A stretch of DNA of 10,578 nt from CAJBLF01 sp964545415 (lineage in GTDB: Bacteria; Patescibacteriota; Gracilibacteria; Absconditabacterales; Absconditicoccaceae): the NCBI GenBank assembly GCA_964545415.1, contig CAZJFP010000026.1, positions 1 to 10,578 on the forward strand, read 5' to 3'. Positions 1-6,647 of this stretch are shown here, piece after piece. Each line of letters begins with the position of its first letter. The stretch's first letter is position 1. The position numbers were made by a program, and so were the translations under genes. The notes beneath the pieces are model-generated. The model saw nothing but the letters and a program-made list of their open reading frames with translations, searched no databases and was not told where the DNA came from.

Positions 1-15
1 CAATTCACGGTATAA

Positions 16-46
16 AATTCAGAGTTCAGAATTCAGAATTCAGAAT
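16..46. repeat. Heptanucleotide tandem repeat (AATTCAG)4
   Basis: Four head-to-tail 7-bp units (16-22, 23-29, 30-36, 37-43) read AATTCAG, the second with one A-to-G change, followed by AAT. The same unit is repeated four times at 5711-5740 inside pilD. The last unit plus flank (37-47) is an 11-bp inverted match to CATTCTGAATT at 94-104, so the repeats bracket the candidate promoter of the next gene. This resembles the short heptanucleotide tandem repeats (STRR) known from cyanobacteria; the kinship is only by type. Confidence 0.85.
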
Positions 47-60
47 GAACGAGTAAAGTA

Positions 61-88
61 TTGAAAATTATCTTATATTCATTATATT
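61..88 (+). promoter_or_regulatory. Candidate sigma-70 promoter for the 126-467 gene
   Basis: TTGAAA at 61-66 and TATATT at 83-88 are separated by 16 bp, which puts the transcription start near 95, about 30 bases before the ATG. Each box matches consensus at 5 of 6 positions. The region is AT-rich, so chance matches are possible. The identical spacing at other starts in the window supports it. Confidence 0.5.
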
Positions 89-125
89 TTCCACATTCTG
101 AATTTTACATTCTGCATTCAAAAAA

Positions 126-467
126 ATGGCATCAAGAACAAACAAACAAGGAATAGCCAAGAAAAAATCCCAGCAGCAAAAAGCCGCAAATAGGACCAAA
201 GGAGCCAGGAGATTTGAATATCCAAAAAGAAAACTTACCATAGAAGAAGCCAAAGAATTGGGTGTTGTGGGTGTGGTAAAGAATCCCAAAGGGCATGATT
301 ATATACGATTTCTGAGAGGAAGAAAAATCTGTCGAGAGACAAGATTGAGGACGGATCCAGATGGGTTCAGATATATCAAGACGCCGTCAGGCGGGAGTGA
401 AGTCGTCAGTGCTCCACAATCAGGATGGACGAGAGGAAAACTTAGGAAGGCGACGATAAAACGTTAA
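126..467 (+). CDS. Small highly basic protein of unknown function
   Basis: I do not recognise this 113-residue protein. It is very rich in Lys and Arg (start MASRTNKQGIAKKKSQQQKA, end GKLRKATIKR), with no signal peptide or membrane segment. The lysine-rich N-terminus looks disordered, and a more structured core (about residues 35-90) contains KNPKGHDYIRFLRGRK. The charge suggests a nucleic-acid or ribosome contact, which is inference only. The ATG at 126 follows an A-run with no Shine-Dalgarno; the stop is TAA. All 11 glycines use GGN and none uses TGA, unlike most genes here. It sits alone, with a promoter candidate upstream and a hairpin over its stop codon. The gene is probably real because the frame is open end to end and the composition is protein-like. 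Confidence 0.7.
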   Translation: MASRTNKQGIAKKKSQQQKAANRTKGARRFEYPKRKLTIEEAKELGVVGVVKNPKGHDYIRFLRGRKICRETRLRTDPDGFRYIKTPSGGSEVVSAPQSGWTRGKLRKATIKR

Positions 468-499
468 TTGCTTCGTATAATGAGCTACGCGTAATTAAC
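463..499. repeat. Inverted repeat over the stop codon of the 126-467 gene
   Basis: GTTAATT (463-469) pairs with AATTAAC (493-499), and inside it CGTA pairs with TACG. The TAA stop lies within the left arm. No T-run follows, so it is not a classic intrinsic terminator; it could protect the 3' end of the transcript or be a repeat remnant. Confidence 0.5.
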
Positions 500-511
500 T
501 TCGTGCAATGT

Positions 512-644
512 GTCCGCTTAGGCGGACGTAATGTATCCTTGATGTAATGTGCTTGGTGTAATGTTCCATTATTATTCATTAGATCACAAAATGAAACATT
601 ACCATTTATTACAATCCATTACAATCGAAGGTCTCATTACATCA
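512..644. repeat. Nested inverted repeats built from TGTAATG/CATTACA
   Basis: GTCCGC-TTAG-GCGGAC forms a tight hairpin at 512-527. Beyond it TGATGTAATG (540-549) pairs perfectly with CATTACATCA (635-644), and inside that GTAATGTTCC (558-567) pairs with GAAACATTAC (593-602) with one mismatch. Several further TGTAATG or CATTACA words lie between. The whole could fold as one long, interrupted stem. This is most of the gene-free stretch 468-772; I see no tRNA or open frame in it. It may be a palindromic repeat element or a structured RNA. Confidence 0.6.
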
Positions 645-687
645 CGAAAATGAGTTCAAGCGTAAAAAATAATCATATATGAAAACA

Positions 688-717
688 AGTCTACCGATCT
701 CCGGTAGTCTTTTTTTG
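688..717 (+). terminator. Intrinsic terminator
   Basis: CTACCG (691-696) and CGGTAG (702-707) form a 6-bp stem around a 5-base loop, extended past one mismatch by AAG/CTT, and followed by an unbroken T-run (710-716). It ends transcription arriving from the 126-467 gene. The end of its T-run supplies the first bases of the TTGACA box of the next promoter. Confidence 0.85.
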
Positions 718-742
718 ACAAAAAAATTTTTTTCGTTACAAT
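715..742 (+). promoter_or_regulatory. Strong sigma-70 promoter for the MFS transporter gene
   Basis: A perfect TTGACA (715-720) and TACAAT (737-742) are separated by 16 bp made only of A/T-rich sequence. The predicted start near 749-750 leaves a leader of about 24 bases before the ATG at 773, with no Shine-Dalgarno. Its -35 box overlaps the T-run of the upstream terminator. Confidence 0.8.
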
Positions 743-772
743 AGAAAATGGATATTTATTTATACTATATGT

Positions 773-2101
773 ATGCCACTCGCTCCGGAAAATCAGTTTC
801 AGAAGACATATAAAAATGAACTTTTTGCTACGCTTGTAGAAAAGTGAGTGTTTTATGTTGTCAAAAAAAATTTTCTCTCAATACCGCTATCTATTAGAAT
901 GGTAGGTTTTTCTCTCTTTGTTTTTGTATTGTGACGAGGATTGTGAGCAGATGTGTTTTTTTCACTGTATATAAAAAATATCGTCAATCATGTTTTTCTC
1001 ATTTCAATCATTGGAGCGATATTGTCTTTGAGCAAGATGTTTTTTTCAATCCCTATAGGAGAGATAAACAATCACGCGAATCTCAAATCAGTATTGTTCT
1101 TGAGTAAGTTTGTCTATATAGTCATGGGAGTGGTGTATGTATTTGCGGGTATCTATAGTTCTGTAGTATTGTTGGTTTTGGCAGTACTATTGAATGGTTT
1201 GGCAACGGCATCATTGTTTACGACCTATCAGACATTTATCCGCAAAAATACGAGATGAGGGGAAAGAGGTAGATCCTTTGGACTCTATTTCTCAAGCATA
1301 AATCTTGCCTATATTGTCGGCGCATTGATTAGTTCGTATTTGATTACCAAGGTGGATTTACCTCATCTGTTTATCTTTATCCCTATTTTTGCGTTATTAT
1401 CGTTGTTGACAGATAAAAAGCTTCCAAGCTTAAGCAAAAAAAAGATCAAGGAATTCCTTGCAGGACAGACATTTACCCAAAGATTCATCTACGAAGTCTT
1501 CTCTTTTCGCCCTATCAAAAAAGTGATAGTGAAACTTAAGAATTATTCAGGTAGGATGTATTATGCACTAGGATTCGAGGTGCTTTTCAATCTGCTCAAT
1601 TATGTCGGATTTATATTTATCCCTATCGTATCTATAGCCAATGACTTGAGCTTATCTCAAGTGGCTCTCGTATTTGCAGCAATGAGATTACCATATCTGA
1701 TAGATTTCTTTACCTGAGATATTGCAGGGAACGGAAGCAAAAGAAAATTCTTATTTATTATGTTGTTTTTTCTTTCTCTATTGTATCTGTTGCTCTGATT
1801 CAATGAAGGATTCCGAAATATCATGGTAATCACATTCGGCATTTCCTTGTGACTGTCACTTATGCGTCCCGTTATTTCAGCATATATCTCTGATTGTACT
1901 AGGCCGGAGGATGAAGGCACGATCACCGGTGTGGGTGAGTTTGTAGGAAAATTAGGAGAAATTGTCGGGGTTTTATGATTTGGATTGCTTTCTGCAATAT
2001 TCAGTTTACAGACATCATTTGTTATTATATGAATATTCGCTATGCTGCTTGCTATAGCAGGTATCATTAAGAGATTCCGATTTTTCAAATATGACGGATA
2101 A
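773..2101 (+). CDS. Major facilitator superfamily transporter (9 TGA-Gly codons)
   Basis: Reading TGA as Gly gives one 442-residue frame from ATG 773 to TAA 2099-2101, a normal length for a 12-helix MFS permease. In-frame TGA codons lie at 845, 932, 944, 1256, 1715, 1796, 1850, 1976 and 2030. A cytoplasmic N-tail of about 40 residues precedes the first helix (around FSLFVFVLGRGLGADVFF). An MFS motif-A-like loop (IPIGEINNHANLKSVL) follows helix 2, and its second-half counterpart is FTGDIAGNGSKRKFLF. RGRSFGLYFSSINLAYIVGA resembles helix 5, and a charged central loop (LTDKKLPSLSKKK) joins the two halves. It should be an inner-membrane secondary transporter; the substrate cannot be read from the sequence. 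I chose the 773 start because the frame is open to it and it lies just downstream of a strong promoter; ATG 899 would drop the N-tail only. The last stop lies 2 bp from that of the convergent gene. Confidence 0.85.
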
Positions 2102-2103
2102 TT

Positions 2104-2796
2104 TTATTGCTTGCTAAGTAATATATTACATCAATACTCGATTAACTTCTCAAAATCCTTATCTGAACTAACTCGATATTCCTCGAGTTTTTTTCTTAAT
2201 TCTTGATGCTGTGGATATCATGAATCCGGATTCTCTATGATATTTGAAAATTCGTAATTCAAAAGAAAAGTAAGCGCTTCTTTGAGATCTTCAAACATCA
2301 TTTCGCTACCAAGTTTGCTTATGATATATTCTTTGTAGTAGGTGATGGTTTGAAAATGAAGCAATTCATGAATAAATGCTCTGAGTATTCAAGATCGATA
2401 TATATTAGACCACGTCTGTCCGAGTTTGACGTTGTATGGTCAACGATTGAGCGAAGTAAGAAAAATGGTAAAATCATTCCTGTATATAGGATGCTTAGTA
2501 AGCTGTTCCATTCTTGCGAATATACTATCTTTGTGAGCATCACATGCGTTTTGCATATCTGCCATTTTCTTATTCGCTTCATCCTTATGGTCTTTCCGGA
2601 AAGATTCCAAATATTCACGTAAAAAAGGGTAAGCATCTTCTTCTTTCATCCCTTTGAGTTGGTGGAGATCTATGGAAGTCATTTGTTCGATTTGCTCTTT
2701 TCGCTGTGCTGAATGAGTGTTTTTATTAAAAGCAGCTCGGTAATTCCAAGCATCCTTTTCAATATCGAGTCTGACCTGTATAGTGAATTCAGTCAT
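2104..2796 (-). CDS. Putative zinc metallopeptidase with HELLH motif (4 TGA-Gly codons)
   Basis: The frame runs from ATG 2796 to TAA 2104-2106 (230 residues) once TGA at 2442, 2391, 2220 and 2133 (first base, reverse strand) is read as Gly. Residues 143-147 are H-E-L-L-H in the context RAFIHELLHFQ, a zincin HEXXH motif. About 26 residues on, KEALTFLLN offers Glu173 as a gluzincin-like third zinc ligand. The N-terminal 118 residues are charged and probably helical (DIEKDAWNYRAAFNKNTHSA, then REYLESFRKDHKDEANKKMA). No signal peptide or membrane segment is seen, so it should be cytoplasmic. I do not recognise a named family, and peptidase activity is inferred only from the motif. The ATG lies 5 bases past the stop of the U32 gene, so the two are probably co-transcribed and translationally coupled. 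The standard code cuts it before the active site. Confidence 0.75.
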
Positions 2797-2801
2797 ATTT
2801 T

Positions 2802-4145
2802 TTATTCATATAAAATCTCCCGGCCTTCCAGTTTCTTGTCCGTGAGCATATAGACGACACCGCTATTACAATGCGCTTTTTCTACCTGGTTTCCCTTATC
2901 ATCCAGGATGTCGACGATCTTCAGTTCTCCCATTTCGGTCGGACTTAAAAACTTGATCTTCATTCCAGGTGTGATGACTTCTTTCGGCTCGATATGAAAA
3001 TATTTCTTCTTATTTTTCTCTATAAACTCATCGGAGAATATGCCGAAGTAATTCCTATTGAACAATGGTCCAGCGCTTTCCAAAGTCGTTGAGCCAACAA
3101 ATCCCCCTTTGTTTCCCCCTTTATCAAGGGGGGCCTTCGTTTGTTCCTCCCTTGATAAAGGGAGGGTAGGAGGGATTTGACTATTATACTTAGGTGGATT
3201 TGTTTCACCCTCTGGAAACTCGCTTAACGTATTAAACAAAAATCCATCCCAGTATTCCCTATGCGGTACCACATTTACGAGATTTGCAATCTTTGGATCG
3301 ATTTTTTTCTTTGCCAAAATCGCATCGCGGACATGCTTGTACGCTTTGACTATTGCACCGACATAAAATTCGGATTTGCTTCTTCCCTCGATTTTCAAGG
3401 CATCAACATACGGCAAAATCTCTTTTAATTTGTCGATAGTACACAAATCTTTTGATGACAAAATATGACTTCCTTCTTCATCGCCTTCAAGCTGAAACAA
3501 CTTTCCTGGTCTGCGTTCTTCTTCCAATCGTACTTTGTATTTGAATCTGCAAGCGTGTGAACATTCTCATTTATTTCCCGGTCTTCACGACATATAATCG
3601 CCGAGCAGACAGCGTCATGAATAGCTCATGCACATTGCGCCATGCACAAAGACTTCTATCTCTATTCCTGGCACTTTTTCACGGATTTCCTTGATTTCCT
3701 CGAGGCTCAATTCTCTCGCGAAGACGATCCTCTTTACGCCCATTTCTTTCCAAAATTTCACTGCTGCCCAGTTCATCGTGGAGCTTTGCGTACTTAAGTG
3801 CAGTGGAGTGTCCGGCAGGTATTTTCTGATGATATGGAATGTCCCTGGATCAGAGAAAATGATGGCATCAGCGCCGACATTTGCTATCTGTTTTACGGTC
3901 TGTTCGAAGATCTTGATGTCAGTATTCCTTGGAAAGATATTCATGGTAAGCAATGCTTTGCTACCGTTTTTGTGGAGGTCGTCTACGGTTTTTTTGAGAT
4001 CATTAAAATTATAGATCTTGTTCTGTCTCATCCTCAATGAGGTGAACGGGACACCGACATAGACTTCTTCGGCTCAGTAATGGCTTGCGACCATAGCTTT
4101 TTCATACGATCAGCCAGGCGCGACTATTGTGGGTTTTTTTGGCAT
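2802..4145 (-). CDS. U32 family peptidase / RNA-hydroxylation-type protein (5 TGA-Gly codons)
   Basis: The 447-residue frame starts at ATG 4145 (MPKKPTIVAPGGSYEKAM, the usual U32 N-terminus) and ends at TAA 2802-2804. TGA-Gly codons start at 4112, 4076, 3617, 3587 and 3569. Residues 164-179 are E-V-F-V-H-G-A-M-C-M-S-Y-S-G-R-C, the U32 signature; its invariant Gly177 is a TGA. Cys172, 179, 195 and 235 are spaced much like the four 4Fe-4S ligands of UbiU-type U32 proteins (from memory). ALKIEGRSKSEFYVG is the conserved second block, and a C-terminal beta-rich domain follows. Family members include collagenase-like peptidases, UbiU/V and the RNA hydroxylases RlhA and TrhP; the substrate here is unknown, and an RNA-modifying role is at least as likely as proteolysis. 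Residues of about 323-349 are encoded by an inserted palindromic repeat. It is the first gene of an operon with the HELLH protein. Confidence 0.9.
3099..3178. repeat. Palindromic repeat element inserted in frame within the U32 gene
   Basis: The terminal arms AAATCCC (3099-3105) and GGGATTT (3172-3178) enclose a perfect 14-bp inverted repeat, CCCTTTATCAAGGG (3117-3130) with CCCTTGATAAAGGG (3149-3162). On the coding (minus) strand it is translated as IPPTLPLSREEQTKAPLD followed by KGGNKGGF. The PPL..KGG..GGF type of peptide is a familiar product of widespread palindromic repeats read through in coding regions. It lies between the catalytic U32 block and the C-terminal domain, a plausible tolerant linker. 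Confidence 0.85.
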
Positions 4146-4167
4146 GACGGGATAATTACATTATAAA

Positions 4168-4234
4168 TGTAGGGGCGGATANNNNNNNNNNNNNNNNNNN
4201 TCATCCGCCTAGGCGATTGGTAATCGCCCCTACA
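4168..4234. repeat. Palindromic REP/MITE-like element (TGTAGGGGCG arms), interrupted by Ns
   Basis: TGTAGGGGCG (4168-4177) and CGCCCCTACA (4225-4234) are perfect 10-bp terminal arms. Inside are two hairpins: GGCGGAT (4174-4180) with ATCCGCC (4203-4209), and GGCGATT (4212-4218) with AATCGCC (4222-4228). The assembly gap lies in the first hairpin. The element occupies the predicted 5' leader of the U32 operon. Confidence 0.8.
4182..4200. other. Assembly gap (19 Ns)
   Basis: A run of Ns separates the two halves of a palindromic element. Short-read assemblers often break at such inverted repeats, so the true length and sequence here are uncertain. No gene spans it. Confidence 0.95.
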
Positions 4235-4251
4235 AAAAAACACTAGCATAT

Positions 4252-4279
4252 ACTATATGATAGTGGATAAATTTTTCAA
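4252..4279 (-). promoter_or_regulatory. Candidate promoter of the U32-metallopeptidase operon
   Basis: On the minus strand TTGAAA (4279-4274) and TATAGT (4257-4252) are separated by 16 bp, with a predicted start near 4245. This gives a leader of about 100 bases that would include the palindromic element at 4168-4234. Both boxes match consensus at 5 of 6 positions. Confidence 0.55.
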
Positions 4280-4282
4280 TCA

Positions 4283-4316
4283 AAAAGACTGACCACAGAG
4301 ATACAAGCCAGTCTTA
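4283..4316 (-). terminator. Intrinsic terminator of the pilD operon
   Basis: Read on the minus strand, AAGACTG (4315-4309) pairs with CAGTCTT (4291-4285), and the second arm runs into a T-rich tail (TTTTTG). The first arm begins at the stop codon of the 96-residue membrane protein gene. It separates that operon from the U32 promoter that follows. Confidence 0.75.
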
Positions 4317-4604
4317 TTTTTTGCGTAATTTTTTTTCAAGAATATCAAATAATCCAAAGCACTGTTTGATAATGTTTTTGATATTTCTCTTGAAATAATC
4401 CAGAAGCAGACTTCCAAAGATAAATCCTACTCCGAATATCCAAAGCACCATATTGCCTATGGAGCTGAATTTTACTCCCGAAGCTACTGCTATTACAAAG
4501 CATGCTAAGAGAACGAGTCCAGTAAAGATATAAGGAAGTATCTTGTTCTCGAAAAATTCGCGTGTCTGGATCCTTCTTCGCTTTTGTTTGCTTTTTTTGT
4601 ACAT
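4314..4604 (-). CDS. Small two-helix membrane protein, function unknown
   Basis: This 96-residue protein has a basic N-terminus (MYKKSKQKRRRIQTREFFEN), two hydrophobic segments (about residues 22-42 and 49-68) and a basic C-terminal tail ending in LEKKLRKK. By the positive-inside rule both ends should be cytoplasmic. I do not recognise a family. It has seven glycines and no TGA codon. It is the last gene of the pilD operon: it follows the 318-residue membrane protein by 58 bases, and its TAA stop abuts the terminator. No Shine-Dalgarno precedes the ATG at 4604. Confidence 0.7.
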   Translation of the reverse strand: MYKKSKQKRRRIQTREFFENKILPYIFTGLVLLACFVIAVASGVKFSSIGNMVLWIFGVGFIFGSLLLDYFKRNIKNIIKQCFGLFDILEKKLRKK

Positions 4605-4662
4605 ATGTTTGGTGTTTTATTTTTTGTTAGAGTATCTATTCTTTTCTCAAAATCAATGCTCA

Positions 4663-5619
4663 TTATTCAAGCTCTTCCGTTTCTTTCATGATTTTTTTGA
4701 TACGATAGACGTTGAATCCGTACAGTATTTTGAAGATTATCCGTCAGATACCCGTCATAACTCGGAATTCAATTCTGATGAATCCATAAAAAACCAAAAA
4801 CATCAGCAAAATGACCGACGCTTTGAATCCTGGCGTAGAATAGATTCCATTAAGCTCTCAGAGCACATAATCACAGATTCCCATGTTGACCGTAGTATTG
4901 TCTTTGATAGTTTGATCGACTCGGGATTTTTTGTATTCATTGAGTTTACCTACAAAACTTTTTTCTTTGGCTCCGTTTTTGACTTCGATTGCTTTGAGGT
5001 CAGTGACTTTGGAACTAAAGAAGAGCTGTGTATTCTCTTTTATGGTTTTGGCTTCGTCTAGGCCGAGTTTGAACGGTTTGGAAACAAAATCTATGACACT
5101 ATTGGAAGCACTGCTCAAACCTTCACAGGTGAACGGGAATTTTTCATAGTATCCGATAACGAAGAAACTGTATGCTACGGTAATAAAAACGGTAAACATA
5201 TATCCTCCGGTAGTGAAATAGCTGGTGGTATCTCGGGTGAGTTTTTCGTGTGATGATCATTGGAGTAGCCAAGCAAGATAGACAATCCCCATGTTGATAG
5301 ACGTCATTGCAAAGACAAGAAAGAGATGTCCATATCAGATGAAGAATCCTTGTAACACACTGATACCGAGCATCAATATGAGAAGATATTTGATAGGAAG
5401 TTTGCGCACTTCTAGATAGAAAAAATGGAAAAAAAGGAAAAAAAGCATGACGTAGATCATGGATTCCAAGGCAAGGAATTGTCCGAATAATCTGAAAAAA
5501 ATGAGTCCATATGCGACCAAGGTCAATCAGAGGAAAATCCATGCTTTGGGGGAGCGGAGTTTTTTTTCAGTGGCTTTGATCGCTCAGATTCTATCGAGCG
5601 GTATATGTTTCTTGATCAT
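4663..5619 (-). CDS. Polytopic membrane protein, function unknown (6 TGA-Gly codons)
   Basis: Reading TGA (first bases 5586, 5529, 5337, 5259, 4860, 4746) as Gly joins four fragments into 318 residues from ATG 5619 to TAA 4663-4665. After a basic N-tail (MIKKHIPLDRIGAIKATEKK) come four close helices (about residues 26-45, 50-68, 76-94, 96-118) and a fifth at 141-157. A polar region of about 105 residues (158-263) follows, then a last helix near 266-285 and a basic cytoplasmic tail. The polar region is predicted to lie outside, since an even number of helices would leave the tail inside. It begins FPFTCEGLSSASN and has many Lys, Asp and Thr. I do not recognise the family. The ATG directly follows the pilD stop codon, so it is co-expressed with PilD; a role in pilus or secretion assembly is possible from context alone. 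Confidence 0.75.
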
Positions 5620-6498
5620 CTATCAAAATATCAAGGTGATAAAATACGGTAATTTCCATGCGAGTATCCAAAATGCGATAATCATTGCAGGGAAGAAGGG
5701 AATTGTTTTTAATTCAGAATTCAGAATTCAGAATTCAGAAATTTTTCTACCTTCTACCTTCCACCTTCCACAAATATATTGTAATCAGGCTCGAATCAAC
5801 CCGAGTATACTACTCATCAGGATAAACAATATCAAGACGTTTATCATCGTCATCCGCGAGAATGCGAGGTGATGGAATGAAAGAATGATAGGTATCAAGA
5901 GTCAGATGCTTCCTGCCAAAAAGATATCGCCTTGCCCAAATCCTTCTTCGTTTTTTTTGAATCTCATATGTACATACCGTTTTGCAAACAGATAGATAAG
6001 CAAGAACACGACTCCAAACATAATTGCACTCATCAAAGCGTTTCCATCACTTCCCCCGGAGATATTGATATTCGCTACTATACCCAAAGCCGTCAACAGT
6101 ACTCGTAGTATCATATGTAATTCGTATTTTCGCAGATCGTAGACCAACAAGAGAATAAAGAATCGATTCATCAAGAGTCAGAACGTTAATGTTTCGATTC
6201 AGAAGTCTTTTAATAGAAAATAGGTTGTCACAAAAACTCCCGCAGATAACAATTCCAAGACGGGATATATTCGGGAGATTTTTTTCTTACAATATTCGCA
6301 CTTCCCTCATTGGACGAGATAGCTTACGACGGGAATTAAATTTTTAGCATGAAGTCTATGTTTGCAATGTGGACATTCCGAATATCAAAAAAAGAATCCA
6401 CGCAGCTTGTCCCGTGTTACGCCATCAGCGAATCTCGTCAGGATAACAGAGCCGAGCGAGCCGAAAATAAATCAGAGAATACACAGCAAAAATCGCAT
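5620..6498 (-). CDS. pilD: Prepilin peptidase, type IV leader peptidase A24 (9 TGA-Gly codons)
   Basis: Cleaves the leader of type IV prepilins or pseudopilins at the membrane and, in many homologues, methylates the new N-terminus. The 292-residue frame runs from ATG 6498 to TAG 5622-5620, with TGA-Gly codons first-based at 6474, 6387, 6309, 6201, 6180, 5904, 5787, 5730 and 5625. The N-terminal helix (ILGFIFGSLGSVILTRF) leads into the A24 N-domain with its four-cysteine zinc site: C42-P-H-C45 and C67-E-Y-C70 around LIPVVSYLVQGG, then RIYPVLELLSA. The catalytic aspartates are Asp121 (LLVYDLRKYEL) and Asp191 in the GFGQGD motif (186-191). The C-terminus keeps the usual IPF..P helix. Residues of about 242-263 come from two 7-bp tandem arrays, an odd insertion before that helix. 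It is the first gene of a three-gene operon, divergent from valS. Confidence 0.93.
5711..5740. repeat. (AATTCAG)4 heptamer array inside pilD
   Basis: Four perfect 7-bp units (5711-5717, 5718-5724, 5725-5731, 5732-5738) plus AA. The unit is the same as at 16-46. It is translated in pilD as SEFGILNSEL, with a TGA-Gly at 5730-5728. As 7 is not a multiple of 3, gain or loss of one unit would shift the frame. Confidence 0.9.
5745..5772. repeat. Second heptamer array (TTCTACC/TTCCACC) inside pilD
   Basis: Four 7-bp units: TTCTACC, TTCTACC, TTCCACC, TTCCACA. It lies four bases from the AATTCAG array. The two together span 62 bp of coding sequence and encode CGRWKVEGR before the next array. Confidence 0.85.
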
Positions 6499-6525
6499 AA
6501 ACACAGATGAAATATAAATGCTGTA

Positions 6526-6553
6526 TGTATAGAAGAGATAGATAAAAAATCAA
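6526..6553 (-). promoter_or_regulatory. Candidate promoter of the pilD operon
   Basis: On the minus strand TTGATT (6553-6548) and TATACA (6531-6526) are 16 bp apart. The predicted start near 6519 leaves a leader of about 20 bases before the ATG at 6498. An 18-bp palindrome sits 11 bp upstream of the -35 box. Confidence 0.55.
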
Positions 6554-6564
6554 CAGCAATTTAG

Positions 6565-6582
6565 TTTCCACCCGGGTGGAAA
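6565..6582. promoter_or_regulatory. 18-bp perfect palindrome TTTCCACCCGGGTGGAAA
   Basis: A perfect dyad centred on CCCGGG in the pilD-valS divergent region. Its 10-bp core, CACCCGGGTG, is repeated at 6624-6633. It is unlike the AT-rich surroundings and is placed just upstream of the pilD -35 box, as an activator or shared operator site would be. A hairpin role is also possible. Confidence 0.6.
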
Positions 6583-6623
6583 ATTTAGTGATGTAACTTT
6601 TATAGCGACTTTAGTGACTATTG

Positions 6624-6633
6624 CACCCGGGTG
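6624..6633. promoter_or_regulatory. 10-bp palindrome CACCCGGGTG
   Basis: Second copy of the palindrome core, ending 14 bp upstream of the candidate valS -35 box. Between the two copies the word TTTAGTGA also occurs twice (6583-6590 and 6610-6617). Confidence 0.55.
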
Positions 6634-6647
6634 TATACCGTTTAACC

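Noticed and set aside
855..905. Short frame MLSKKIFSQYRYLLEW before the transporter, as a leader peptide
   Set aside because: It overlaps the transporter's own N-terminus, which is open from ATG 773 just downstream of the promoter.
3615..4037. Start of the U32 gene at the internal ATG 4037
   Set aside because: The frame extends through two TGA-Gly codons to ATG 4145 and gives the conserved U32 N-terminus (VAPGGSYEKA, then AEEVYVG).
4543..5061. Open frame of 172 codons on the + strand
   Set aside because: It is antisense to the code-25 membrane protein genes, its product is Phe/Asp/Ser-rich without motifs, and it has no start context. It is a shadow of the minus-strand genes.
5459..5872. Open frame of 137 codons on the + strand across the pilD C-terminus
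   Set aside because: It is antisense to pilD and the 318-residue gene, both supported by continuous frames and, for pilD, by catalytic motifs.
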